From Microcebus murinus (lineage: Eukaryota; Chordata; Mammalia; Primates; Cheirogaleidae), in assembly GCF_040939455.1 (NCBI RefSeq), contig NC_134136.1, forward strand, positions 75,251,796 to 75,315,795: a stretch of 64,000 nucleotides of DNA, in the 5' to 3' direction. A program made the position numbers and the translations under genes. Below, in pieces: positions 35,430-47,235 of this stretch; position 1 is the first letter of the stretch, and each line of letters begins with the position of its first letter. The notes below the pieces were generated by a model that ran no database searches, was not told where the DNA came from, and worked only from the letters and a program-made list of their open reading frames with translations.

Positions 35430-38400
35430 TACCACCATTTGAGCATCATAGTTTTAATCAGTCAGTACTAATTTGATGGCTAGCAGATGTGGGGCCCATT
35501 TTCTATATCTTGTGTTACCTGACTTTGGATAACTGGCTTAAGCTTAATCCAGGATCGCATAAACGGTGCTAGCTCACTGTCGTTTTTAGAATTAAGTAAT
35601 ATTCCACTGTGAGCATATACCACATTTTAATTATCCACTCATGAATTGACAGGCACTTGGGTCGTTTCCATGACCGTGCAATAGTGAGTTATGCTGCCAT
35701 AAACATTCAGGTGCAGATGTCTTTATAATAGAATGTCTTATGCTCTTTTAGGTAGATGCCCAACAATGCTATTGCTGGATCGAATGGTATTTCTATTTCT
35801 GGATGTTTGAGGTATCTCCAAATTATTTTCCACAAAGGTTGCACTAATTTTCAGACTCATAAGCAGTGTAAGAGTGTTCCTGTCTCTCAACATCCTCGCC
35901 AGCATTTGCTGTTTTGGGATTTCTTGATATAGGCCATTCTTACTGGGGTTAGGTGGTATCTCATTGTGGTTTTGATTTGCATTTCTCTGATGATTAGAGA
36001 TGTTGAGCATTTTTTTATATCTTTGCAGGCCATTATTCTGTCTTCTTTGGAGAAGTTTCTATTCATTTCCTTTGCCTATTTCTTGATGGGATTGTTTGAT
36101 TTGTTCTTGTTAATTCTTTTATGTTCTAGATAGATTATTGTTATTAGACCTTTATCAGAGATCTCTAGAGCAAATATTTTCTCCCACTCTGTGGGTTGTC
36201 TATTTCCTCTACTGATAGTTTCCTTGGCTGTGCAGAAACTTTTTAATTTGATCAGATCCCATTTGTTTATTTTTGATGCTGCAGTGATTGTCTTCAGGGT
36301 CTTCCTCAAAAATTCTTTGCCTACACCAATGTCTCACAGAGTTTTCACAACATCTTCTTCTAGGATTCTTAAGGTTTCATGCCTTAGGTTTAAGTCTGTT
36401 ATCCATATTGAGTGAAATATAGTGAGTGGTGAGAGGTGAGATCCTGATTCGCTCTTTTGCATGTAACTAACCAGGTTTCCCAGCACCATTTATTGAAGAG
36501 AGATTCTTTTCCCCATTGTATATTTTTGTCAGCTTTATCAAAGATTAAGTTACTGTATACTGATGGTTTCATCTCTTGTATCTCAGATCTATTACAGATA
36601 TTGATGCTTCTGTTCTTGTGCCAGTTCCAGGCTGATTTAACTATTATTGCTTTATAGTACAGCTTGAAGTCAGGAAGACTGATGTCTAACAGTTTGTTCT
36701 TTTTATTGAAGATTGCTTTGGCAATACACGTTTTTTCCTGGTTCCATACAAAGTGAAGACTTATTTTTTTATATCTGTAAAGAATGCTGATAGTATTCTG
36801 ATGGGGATTGCATTGATTCTGTAGATCACTTTAGGGAATATTGACATTTTAATGATATTGATTCTACCAATCCATGAACAAGGTAGATTTTTCGATCTGT
36901 TTAAATCTTCTGCAATTTCTTTTTTTAGTGTTTTGAAGTTCTCCTTGTATAAATATTTTGTATCTTTCATTAAGTATACTCCTAGATATTTAGTTTTCTT
37001 TGGGGCTATAGTAAAGGGTATTGCATTTTTGATTTGAGTTTCTGCTTGATGGTTCTTGGCATACATGAATGATTCTGATTTGTGTATGTTGATTTTATAA
37101 CCTGAAACTTTACCAAATTCATTTATAAAATCTAGTAATCTCTTGGGTGAGTCCATGGGGTTTCTCTAGGTATAATATCATATCATCAGCAAAGAGCGAG
37201 AGTTTGATTTCATCTGCCACCACTTGAATGCCCTTAATACCCCTCTCTTGCCTGATTGCTATGGGACTTTGAGCACTATGTTATATAGCAGAGGAGACAG
37301 GGCATCCTTGTCTAGTTCCAGTTCGAAGAAGGAAATATTTCAATTTTTCCCCATTTAGAATGATATTAGCAGTGGGTTTGTCATAGATGGATTTGATAAA
37401 TTTAAGTTATGAGCCATCTACGCCTATTTTGTTAAGAGTTTTTATCATAAAGATGTGTTGGACTTTGTCAAATGCTTTTTGTGCATCTATTGACAGAATC
37501 ATATGGTCTTTGTTCTTGATTTTATTTATGAAGTGAATTGCATTTATAGACTTTTGTATGTTGAACCATCCTTGCATCTCTGGAATAAAAACCACCTGGT
37601 CATGGTGAATTATTTTTTTGATGTGTTGCTGAATTCTATTTGCTAAACTTTTATTTAGAACTTTTGCATCTGTCATGAGGGATATTGGTCTGTAATTTTC
37701 TTTTTTTGTTGCGTCCTTTCCTGGCTTTGGTATCAAGGTGATATTGGCATCCTACAACGAGTTAGGAAGGATACCATCCTTCTCAATGGTGTGGAATAGT
37801 TTCTGTAGTATAGGTATGAGTTCATCTCTATATGTTTGGTAGAACTCTGAAGTGTAGCCATCTGGCCCAGGACTTTTCTGTTTTGGGAAGTTTTTTATTA
37901 CTGCTCCAATTTATGAGCTTGAGATTGGTCTGTTCAGGAATTATGTTACCTCCTTTGTGAACTTAAGGAGTTTGTAAGTATACAAGAATTTGTTGATTTC
38001 ATCTCCATTCTTTAGTTTGGGGGCCTATAGTTTTTTATAATAGTCAAATATAATGTTTTGTATTTCTATGGTTTCTGTTATGATCTCTCCTTTTTCATTT
38101 CTTATTGAGTTTATTAGAGTCCTTTCCCTTTGAGTACTTGTCAATCTAGCAAGAGGGCCATCAATTTTGTTTATCTTTTCGAAAAACCAGCTTCTGGTTT
38201 TGTTGATCTTTAGTATAGTCCTCTTGTTCTCTATTTCATTCAGTTCTGCTTTGATCTTTGTTATTTCTTTTCTTCTATTAGGATTGGAAATTTTTTGCTC
38301 TTCTTTTTCCAATTCCTTGAGTATATTCATTAGGTATCTAAGCTTTCTGTTTTAAGGATATGAGCATTACTTGCTATTAGTTTTCCTCTCAGGTAAGTTT

Positions 38401-39319
38401 TTGCTGTATCCCATAGGTTTTGGTATGAAGTATCACTGTTATCATTTTGTTCAAAGAAATTCTTGATTTCTCTCTGAATTTCTTCCTTTACCCAATAATT
38501 TTTCAATGATAGATTGTTTAATTTCCATGATTTCATGAGGTGTTGAGTGTTTCTATAGGAATTGAGCTGTAATTTTATACCATTGTGGTCAGAAAAGATA
38601 CAAGGTATAATTTCCATTTTCTTGAATTTTTTGAGATCTGATTTGCAGCTTAGGATGTGATCAATTTTGGAGTAGGATCCATGGGATGCTGAGAAGAATG
38701 TAAATTCAAGTTAATTTGGATCGAATGCTCTATAGAGATCTGTCAGATCTTTTTGATCAAGGCTTTGTTCAGGTCCATTATTTCTTTGCTTATTTTCTGT
38801 TTGGAGGATCTATCCAGATCATTCAGTAGAGTGATGAATCCCCTGCTACTCTGGCAATGTTGTGTAACATGGTGTTTAGATTAGACAAGGTTTGCTTTAA
38901 GTAATTAGGTGCTCCTGTATTGGGTGCATAGATATTAACAATTGTTAAATATTCTTGTGGATCTTCCCTTTCACCATTATATAATGGCTATCTTTATCCT
39001 TTTTTACTTTTGCTATTTTAAAGCTTATATTATTTGCAAATAGTATAGCTACCCCAGCTTTCTTTTGACTTCCGTTTGACTGGATGATAGTTTTCCATCC
39101 CTTGACCTTCATCTGGCAGGCATCTTTGTGGGTTGGATGTGTTTCCTGTAGACAGCAGATACTAGGCTTGTCAATTTTTATCCACTCTGCCAGTCTATGT
39201 CTCTTCAGAGGACAGTTTAAGCCATTTACATTTATTGAAAGGATTGAAATTAAAGGAAGATTACCATTCATATTATTGAGTGGAGTCTTGTTGCTTTGTT
39301 TTACTCCTTGAGCCATCAT
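35430..39319 (-). pseudogene. ORF2: L1-C ORF2 pseudogene
   Basis: The start MMAQGVKQSNKTPLNN is followed by the endonuclease ([15 protein letters not shown]), open over 39319-38945. Other open parts: 38617-38330, 38330-38025 ([11 protein letters not shown]), 37736-37407 ([16 protein letters not shown]), 37156-36761, 36309-36076 and 36010-35738. The RT FADD region at about 37180-37195 is still recognisable. Many indels and stops occur along the whole length, so it has been dead for long. Confidence 0.9.
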
Positions 39320-39354
39320 GTAGTTCGAGATCTAAACTTTGAATTTTTGACATT

Positions 39355-40360
39355 TTTACTTTGAGGAGTGTCTCCTGCCCTGTTTGGTTACAAATGCAGG
39401 TCTGAGAACTTCTTGTAGGGATGGTCAGGTCTTTGCAAATTCCTTCAGTGATTGTTTGTCTGAGAAAGATTTTATTTCTCCCTCATAGATGAAACTTAAT
39501 TTTTCTGGATAAAGAATTCTAGGTGGGGCTTTGTTCTGTTCTAGAAGATTAAGGATAGGAACCCAATCCCTCCTGGCTTGTAATGTTCCAGATGAGAAAT
39601 CTGCTGTTAGTCTGATAGGCTAACCTTTGTAGGTCATTTGCTGCTTTTGTCTCACTGCACGGAGAATTGTTTCTTTCATGTTTACTTTGGTCAGCCTAAA
39701 AACCACATGACGAGATGATTGCCTCTTCTCATTGAGTCTCCCAGGAGTTCTGTGTGCTTCTTGTATTTGTATATCAAGATTTCTGGGCAGAGCTGGCATA
39801 TTTTCCTCCAGTGTTCTGTGAAATAAGTTTTCCAGCCCTTGTGAATGTTCCTCTTCCCCTTCTGGAATTTCAATCAATCTGAGATTCAGCTTTTTAACAT
39901 AATCCCACACTTCCTGTGAACTTTGGTCTTGTCTCTTGTTTCTGTGTTCCCTTTCTTCCTCTTATTTGTTTAGAGCATAGGCATAAACTTCAAGTTCTGA
40001 GATTTTTTTCCTCTGCATGGTCCATCCTGTTCTGTGGGCTTTCCAATGAATTATGGAGATCGTTGATTGTTTCCTTCATTGCCAGAATTTCTTTTTGGTT
40101 TTTACGGATAATCTCAATTTCTTTGGAGAATCTTTCATTCATTTCCTGTATTGTTCTTGTGGTTTCTCTATGTTGTGATTCTATTTTCTCTTCAATTTCA
40201 TTTAGTTTTATAGCAACCATATTCAGAAATCTTCCTCTGTCAGTTTACTCATATCATGTAAGTTGGTGCCAGATGATTGAGAATGAGTATTTTGCTTTGG
40301 AGGTGACTTTTCTCTCTGTTCCTTCATGTTTCCTGTAAACTTCCGATAGTTCTTTCTCAT
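39355..40360 (-). pseudogene. ORF1: L1-C ORF1 pseudogene
   Basis: It starts MRKNYRKFTGNMKEQ at 40360. Coiled-coil pieces are open at 40220-39990 (IESQHRETTRTIQEMNE) and the RNA-binding part at 39910-39620 (WDYVKKLNLRLIEIPEGEEEH, RTPGRLNEKRQSSRH). A stop follows 'TYKG' at about 39620 where the copy should read on. The N-terminal sequence differs from the young family. Confidence 0.85.
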
Positions 40361-42787
40361 CTGGGTGCTTTATTAAGTATCAGAGGTGCAGGGACTGGAT
40401 TATGAGCTAAAATCTGGAATTCTGGAGGGACAGTCCTTGGCAGATCTGGGAACATGTGATGGGGACCTGTACTGTCTTAGAGGAGTTTCAGACTGTTGGG
40501 TTATCTTTGACCTGCTGTCTTCACTGTCTTTTAATAGAGATTAGGGAGATTGGAACCCTTGCTTAGACTCCCCAGAATTATATCCCTCTTGTGAGCATGA
40601 TTCCCCTATCAACTACTAGTATGAAGACAGAGGCACTCTGATGAGCTATGAGGTTATTCTCTCTTTTTGTTGCTTGTGGTTTATGAGGGGAGATCGGTTA
40701 TCAAGCTATTCCAATACCTATGTCATGAGCTCTAAACCCTTAAATGTGGTAAACAGGACTCTCAGCCTTTGGGGAGTGTCGTGCCTCTCCTAGGGGATCC
40801 TTGGGCCTTGTTACCTATTTAGTTGGGGTGAGATAAGCAATAGGTATCGGCAAGCTTAAGAGATTATACTTCAGAGATTGCTTGATCTGTGGCTAGAGGG
40901 GAGCTGCTAAAAAGTTATTCAAAGATCATTCGCTGCATATATGTGGCAGCTCCTGGTGGAAAGTGTCTTTTGGTGCAATTGTTAGGGATTCTCGTTGAGA
41001 TTTTCCTTCTCAGAACACAAGTCTATAATTTGGCAACTGCCTGGATACCAAGGACAAGCCCTTGTATTCTGTTTTTAACAGATGATCCAAACCAACTTGC
41101 TGTAATAGGGCATCGACTCTTTTTACTCTGCCCCTTCAAGGATGGGGTTTATCTGGATAGTGTGAAGTAAAAGGCTCAGGGCTGTTGAAGAGGCCCTGCC
41201 CAGGGGCACTAAGGGACACAGAACAGAGAGCAACCTGCCTGGCTACTCTGCTCCTGCATATGAGGGGTCAGGCCCTTCCCTATGGAATACCAGTAGCCTG
41301 GTCACAGACAAGGACCTTCTGCAACTCAGGCAGGCCTTAACCCTAAAAGTGGACTCCCTCACTACTGCGTGCTTCCAGGGCTGGGGGATGATCCCTTGGC
41401 TGAAGATTCTGTCTTCCAAGTCACCTCCAGGATATGGGCTCATGTCTCAGCTTGAGTATCAGTCTAGAGAAGCTGTTACTAAACCCTTTCAGGGGAGGGA
41501 TCTGGGACTTTGGTGAAAAACAGGCCAGCAATGGATATTAAGCAATAGGAGATAGCAGTACAGCCTCTTGTTTCAGCTTGAATAATGGCTTGTTTCACTA
41601 CTCTGCCTAGGGGTGAATTCTGGTTTTTTGGAGAAAAGCACCTATCTCAAATCCCCACAATGTGCTGAGGGTACAGTTGTCCCAAGTCATAGTTGGAAAA
41701 TCACTCTCTTTCCTATTTCCACTTGGCTAGGGCAGGTTCTGTTCATTAGGAGCAAAACCAAGGCAGTTGGGTGGGATGGGGAACTGCCTGACCTCACCGG
41801 GGTACACCACCTGGGGAGCAATCTCTTTTCCTTTTTCCTCCCCTCCCTGGTGGGACTTGAGACACTGGGATCTGCCAGGAGGCTTCACCAAAGAGCGAGC
41901 TCTTTCCCTCTTCTGCCTTCTCACTGGAGGCGCTTGAGCTGCCAGGGACCACTTAGAAGCTCCCTTGAGAGGTCAAAACTATCCCTTTTCCGTGTGTCAC
42001 CAGAGGAGCTTGGGCTGCTGTAGACCCCTGGGGAGGATCCGCGGAGGATCATGCTTGCTCCCTCTTCTGCCCATTCACCAGCAAAGCTCGGGTGGCTGGG
42101 GACCACTGACAGGTTCCCCCAAGGGATGAAAATTTTCCACGCATCCCTGGCAGCAGAGCTCGGGCCGCTGCAGCCCCCTGGGGAGACTCTGTGAAGGATC
42201 GTGCTTGCTCCCTCTTCTGTTCCCTCCCCAGCAGCGCTTGGGCTGCCCAAGTCCACTGGACAATTCAGTCAAATGAGCAATCTGTCTCACTTTTCTGTCC
42301 CTTCACAAGCGAGGCATAAGCCCCTGGTGTGTACAGATCTCCCAGCAAAGGCGATCTTGCACCGTGCCCTGGAGATTTCAAATTACTTTCCGCTCCTGCC
42401 TCCTCTTCGAACTGCCTGACCACCCGTGTTACCTCTTCACACTGTCTTCAGGCACTTCCCTGCTTGCATAGATGTGGTGGTCAGTGAAGAAGAAGTCATC
42501 GCCCTGTGGGACAGATCACACAGTCTTGTTCAGCTGGCCACTGAGCATGGCCAGCTTGCACTCCAATCCCCGCTGTACCACTCGGATTCTTGGAACTTCA
42601 CAGCAAATCCACTGAGTCACTTTCCTCCTTTTCCCAGCACTTCTGCCCCTTGAAGCTTCCGTGCAATTCTGTGAAGCTGATCCTGTGGGAGAACTACCCA
42701 CTCAAGTGATTCAGGCTGCCTTCTTCACCTGCCACTGTGAGAGCAGAGAGCCAGGAAGTCATCCCTAATCCGCCATTTTTTACAATC
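40361..42787 (-). promoter_or_regulatory. L1-C 5' UTR, unusually long (2.4 kb)
   Basis: This leader lies between ORF1 and the right TSD, about 1 kb longer than in L1-A. The outer start carries an AAATGGCGG motif, a possible YY1 site. The distal part contains repeats of about 150 bp (separate entry). No coding sequence is recognised; the many short frames are chance products of a GC-rich leader. Confidence 0.8.
41880..42300 (-). repeat. ~150-bp tandem repeats in L1-C 5' UTR
   Basis: 'ccctcttctg' recurs at 41906, 42061 and 42210 (spacing 155 and 149), each followed by a '...cagcagcgcttgggctgc'-like block and a '...ccactggacaa'-like block. The repeats are imperfect, and a fourth partial unit may start near 42292. 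Tandem leader units are best known from rodent L1 promoters. Confidence 0.65.
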
Positions 42788-42803
42788 TCTCCAGTGATTT
42801 CTT

Positions 42804-43074
42804 AAAGTTTATTTAAATATTTACTGTCTGACAACACTTCCTTGTTTCACTTATCACTGGAACATGCTTTATTTTTTTTAATATGCAGGAGTATAAGTGA
42901 GCAGATGTTCTCAAGCTGTTACCAACAACCAGTAGCCAACCAGTACAATAAAAGTCAGCTGAGAGTTTGACAGCATGCAAAAGTAGCTTCACAAAGTAGT
43001 TAGTTCTTTCCTATTAATATCTAGTCTCCTCTTTCCACTTCTCATTCTAGTGATTCCACACATGAAGCTATCAT
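42804..43074. other. Unique DNA, nothing recognised
   Basis: Short AT-rich stretch with no recognisable repeat or gene. Confidence 0.35.
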
Positions 43075-43185
43075 CTATTAAGTACCTATTATATGTCAGC
43101 CATTTTGCACATGTATGTATAATTTCTAGTCTTTGCAACAACTCTTCAAGATAGGCAGTTATTACCAATTTACAGATAATAACTT
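43075..43185 (-). repeat. MIR SINE fragment
   Basis: 'attaagtacctattatatgtcagcc', 'ctttgcaacaactcttcaag' and 'attaccaatttacagataa' are the reverse complement of the MIR core and 3' part. Ancient. Confidence 0.7.
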
Positions 43186-43765
43186 ACTGTATAAGTTTTC
43201 TACTGCTGCTGTAACAAATTACCATAAGTTAAGCAGCTTAAATGCAGGTACAGCATGGCCCAACTTGGTCCTATGCTTAGGGTCTCACAAGGCTGAAATC
43301 AAGCTGTTGGTAGGGATGTGCTTCTTACTGAAGGCTCTAGGGGAGAATAAACTTCCAGGTTCATTTAGGTTATTGGAAGGATTTAGTTCCTTGTAGATGT
43401 GGGTCTGAGATTCCTATTTCCTTCCTTGCTGTCAGCTAGGAGCCTCTCTCAGCTCCTCCATCTTCAAGCCAACAACGATGGATTCAGTCCCTCTCATGCT
43501 CTGAACCTCTCTAACTTTTCCTTATGCCACATTTCTTCTGCCTTTCTCTTCCCCTTTATTTCTCTATTCTCAGCAGAAGTGTTTTGTGTTTTTAATGGCT
43601 CATGTGATTGAATTGGGCCCACCTGGATAATCCAGGGTACTCTCCCATCACAAGGTCCATAATTACATCTGCAAAGTTGCTTTTGCCATGGAAGGTAACC
43701 CATTTACAGTTTACAGGGATTAAAACTGAGGTAGGTGTGAACCAAGGCTTATTAGGCATTAAGGC
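43186..43765 (-). mobile_element. MaLR/MLT1-like LTR, minus strand
   Basis: 'ttttctactgctgctgtaac', 'aaattaccataagttaagc', 'ctctaggggagaata', 'ttgggcccacctggataatcc' and 'ccatggaaggtaaccc' are landmarks of a common old mammalian LTR-type repeat seen in reverse complement. The exact family is not certain. Confidence 0.6.
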
Positions 43766-44519
43766 TCATGCCCTTCCAATGAGTCCACCCTGCCTTTCTA
43801 ATATGTTTAATTTGTTAAAGCATATAATGGGAACATAGAGGAGGAAAAATGTCTTAAGCAAAGCATAAAGGTATTTAGTAAATAAAGTCTGTTTCCAATT
43901 TTCAACATGATTTATCCCTTTGAAATAAAGCCCTCAAAATAGTCAAAATTTCAAATAAATCAATGTTGTTGTTTCACTTTATATTCTGAAGGGTCATTAA
44001 GAGTATGTATTCAATATAAATATACTTTTCACAATAAATATAGATGAAAATTGACAGACTCGCTTTGCTAATTCATCCAAGACTGAGTAGACTTATTCTT
44101 GGCAGAAATGAAAGCACTTTAAACACACAATATTCCCTTAAATCTACTAGCACTAGAAGGCAGCATAAGGGTTTCACTACACCAGGGACATACTGCCCCT
44201 GATTGTCAGGAATAACCCAGGCCTCACAGTATTTCTGAGAAGGGGCACATTGACTTTCTGGACCCTAAAGCAGGATTTGTTCTTCATTTTAGGATTTGCT
44301 TAAATGTAGTACTCACACTTATTTGGATCCAAGTATTGGCAGAGCCTTGTCAGAGTTAAAAGCTGTAACATAGAGCAGAGAGATGAATGGGTCCATGACA
44401 AATTACTTCTGAAACTGAATCTGCCTATCGCTAAAACCTGACCACAGACATCAGGCACACCTAACATAGGTGCTGAAGAAATGCTTGCCCATGACTTCTC
44501 TACTGAATTCCAATATTCC
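43766..44519. other. Unique DNA, nothing recognised
   Basis: No gene or clear repeat. A 73-codon minus frame at 44300-44521 has no similarity I can name. Confidence 0.35.
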
Positions 44520-44720
44520 ATGATGATTCATCCGTTTATGTATTTAATGTTATATCAGTTATTCTGATGTGGCCAACACTGAGCAAGGAACTGGAGGTAC
44601 AGCAATTCATGCCATGGTCTTTGCTCTCAAAGAGTTCATGGTCTAGTTGGGGAATTCTAGGTCACACAAAAGTATAAGGATGACTTGCCCAAAGTAGGAA
44701 TCAATAAATATCAGTTGAAT
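44520..44720 (-). repeat. Probable L2 fragment
   Basis: 'tgattcatccgtttatgtatt', 'cactgagcaaggaactggagg' and 'ctctcaaagagttcatggtc' resemble the reverse complement of an L2 3' region. Ancient and uncertain. Confidence 0.45.
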
Positions 44721-44734
44721 AAATAATAATCATT

Positions 44735-45134
44735 AGAAACTTGTTGAAAACATTTGAAAAGATGCTCAACAGCATTAGTCATTAGAGAAATGCAAATAAA
44801 ACCCGCAATTGAACACCACTTCACACCAGGATAGCTACCAGGATAGCTATAATTTTTAAAAATGGAAAATAAGTGTTCACAAGAATTTGGAGGAATTGGA
44901 ATACTCATACATTGCTTGTAGGATTGTAAAATGGTACAGTTGCTTTGGAATATAGTTTGGCAGTTCCACAAAAGATTAAACATAGAGTTACCATAGGACC
45001 TAGCAATTGCACTCATAGTAGAATTTATTAAAGTTAATTTAATGGATTATATGAATTATGGAGCATATTACATAATGGAATATATATACACATACATATA
45101 TATACACTCCTAGGTGTGTGTGTGTGTATGTGTG

Positions 45135-45170
<36 letters not shown>

Positions 45171-46045
45171 CGTATATAGATATACACATATATACCCAAA
45201 ATAATTGAAAGCATGCATTCAAGAAAAACTGAAGAGCTCATAGAAGCATTATTTATGATAGACAAAAAGTAGAAAAAACCCAAGTATCCATCAACTGATA
45301 AGTACATAAACAAAATGTGGTAAAGCCATACAATGGAATATTATTATGTAATAAAAATAAATGAAGTACTGATACATGCTACAACTTCGATGAACTTTGA
45401 AAGTATTTTGCTAAGTGAAATAATCTTAACACAAAAACCACTATTTTATGATTACATTTATAAGAAAATTCAGAAAAGGCAAATTTGTAAAAAACAAAAA
45501 GTAGATTAGTGGCTACCACTAAATATCCAGAAAAGGCAAATATATAGAAACAAAGTCATTTAAAATGTCTGCATATGACTGGAGGGATGGGGAAATTGGA
45601 AAGTGATAGCTAAAAATAGTTTCTTTTTGGGGTGATGAAAATATTCTAAAATTATATCATGTTGATGATTACACAACTCTGAATATATTAAAACTAATAA
45701 ATTATATACTTTAAAAGGGTGAATGTTGTGGTATGTGAATTATATATCACTAAAGCTACTATATTTAGTGTGATATAGCCACACTATGGAATGCTATGTG
45801 TACTGAATTTGTAGTTTTGTATGTACCAACATGATCAAATGAGTGATAAAATAAAACTGCAAAGCTACGTGTATGCAATTATCCTATTTTAGTTTTTGAA
45901 AAACTATACAAATGATTTCTATCTTGATCCAAGTAGTGGTTATGTAGGTGTACAGAAATATATATTAAAAAAAAGTCAATGTACTTACTATCTGTGACTT
46001 TTATTTACATGTGTTATATCTCAATAAAAATTAAAAATATATGCT
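44735..46045 (+). mobile_element. Ancient L1 3' end (L1M-like)
   Basis: 'atgctcaacagcattagtc', 'attagagaaatgcaaataaa', 'aagtatccatcaactgataag' and 'gccatacaatggaatatta' mark the last part of ORF2 at high divergence. Old-type 3' UTR ('ttagtggctaccac') follows, down to about 46040. A TG/TA microsatellite has expanded inside it. Confidence 0.75.
45112..45190. repeat. (TG)n/(TA)n microsatellite
   Basis: Alternating TG and TA runs with a short GTATAT spacer inside the old L1. Likely variable in length. Confidence 0.92.
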
Positions 46046-46439
46046 ATATATGTATATTTATACTTAGTCTGTACATTGATAGCAGTTTTTAAGTATATAA
46101 ACCTAACTGTCAACAGAGGCTACTCGTGGGGAGTTATATTAGGAATATGGTATAATTAAAAGAGGCTTTCTTCTAATTTTGTATACTTCTACATTGTTTT
46201 GAATTTTTCTAAATAAACATATTTTCTATTACTTTAAACAATAAATATCTTTAAGTAGCAGAGATCTAAATTTTGAATTCTATCTTAGCTTAATTCAGAG
46301 AACACTGGCCTTCATATACTTTTCCCAAAGAACAAAATCCTCAGCTGGATAGAGGAGATGTATGCATTTATAAAACGCTGGAGGAGCCACCAACCCTGAT
46401 GGCTTCTAGGCTTGAGGCGCAATCAATTGTGGTCTCTGA
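46046..46439. other. Unique DNA, nothing recognised
   Basis: Between the old L1 relic and the compound L1; ends at the left TSD (46440-46458). Confidence 0.35.
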
Positions 46440-46458
46440 TCCCAAAGTGCCTGTTTTT

Positions 46459-46852
46459 TGTTTGTTTGTTTTTTATTTCGGCATATTATGGGGGTACAGA
46501 TTTTAAGGTTTCAATAAATGCCCATTTCCCCCCTACCCCCACAAGTCTGAGTCTCCAGCATAATCATCCCCCAGATGGTGCACATCTCACTCATTACATA
46601 TGCATATACCCGCCCCCCTTCCCCCTCCCACCTGCCCAATACCCTATAACTGTAGTACCTATGTGAACACTTAGGTGCTGTTCATATAATACCAATTTGC
46701 TAGTGAGTATATGTGGTGCTTCTTTTTCCATTCTTGGGATACTTCACTTAATAGTACGGGTTCCAGCTCTAACCAGGAAAATATACGATGTGCTATATCA
46801 CCATTGTTTCTTAGAGCTGAAAAGTACTCCATGGTATACATATACCACATTT
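46459..46852 (-). mobile_element. L1-D outer 3' end (oldest)
   Basis: 3' UTR and last ORF2 codons. It differs from the neighbouring 3' ends at many positions ('ccagcataatcatcccc', 'attacatatgcatatacc', 'gtgaacacttagg'), consistent with being the original, older tail of the block. It is cut at 'taccacatttt' by the next L1 tail. Confidence 0.8.
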
Positions 46853-47235
46853 TTTTTTTTTTTTATTTTGGCATATTATGGGGGTACAGATTTTAAGGTT
46901 TCAATAAATGCCCATTCCCCCCCTCCCCCCAAAAGTCTGAGTCTCCATCATGACCATCCCCCAGATGGTGCACATCTCACTCACTATGTATGTATATACC
47001 CGCCCCCCTCCCCCCTCCCACCTGCCCAATACCCTATTACTGTAGCACCTATGTGTCTACTTAGGTGCGACTCAGTTAATACCAGTTTGCTGGAGAATAT
47101 ATCTGGTGCTTGTTTTTCCATTCTTGGGATACTTCACTTAGTAGTATGGGTTCCAGCTCTAACCAGGAAAATATAAGGTGTGCTATATCACCATTGTTTC
47201 TTAGAGCTGAATAGTACTCCATGGTGGACATATAC
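46853..47235 (-). mobile_element. Nested young L1 3' end (first insert, right limit by homology)
   Basis: Poly(T) at 46850-46864, then a clean young-type 3' UTR and the ORF2 end. The host ORF2 could resume at 47235 ('taccacattttattaatcc'), exactly where it was broken at 46852, or somewhat farther on. Sequence to about 47500 is young-looking, and beyond it differences rise. No TSD copy marks the right limit. Confidence 0.6.

Larger units (their letters stand above)
35105..42787 (-). mobile_element. Old full-length L1 (L1-C), minus strand
   Basis: A complete but decayed L1: 5' UTR 42787-40361, ORF1 40360 to about 39355, ORF2 39319 to about 35430, and a 3' UTR without the long G tract. A perfect 16-bp TSD 'tctccagtgatttctt' flanks it at 35089-35104 and 42788-42803, cut at TTCTT/AA. 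The element's strand starts '...aaaaaatggcggattagg'. It belongs to a different, older subfamily than L1-A and L1-B. It is 7.7 kb long because of its long leader. Confidence 0.93.

Noticed and set aside
41906..42290. CRISPR-like array from the regular ~150-bp repeats
   Set aside because: Repeats are long, imperfect and lie inside an L1 leader; no spacers of constant length and no cas genes in a primate genome.
45112..45313. Open frames rich in His/Thr over the TG/TA microsatellite
   Set aside because: Pure product of translating a simple repeat.
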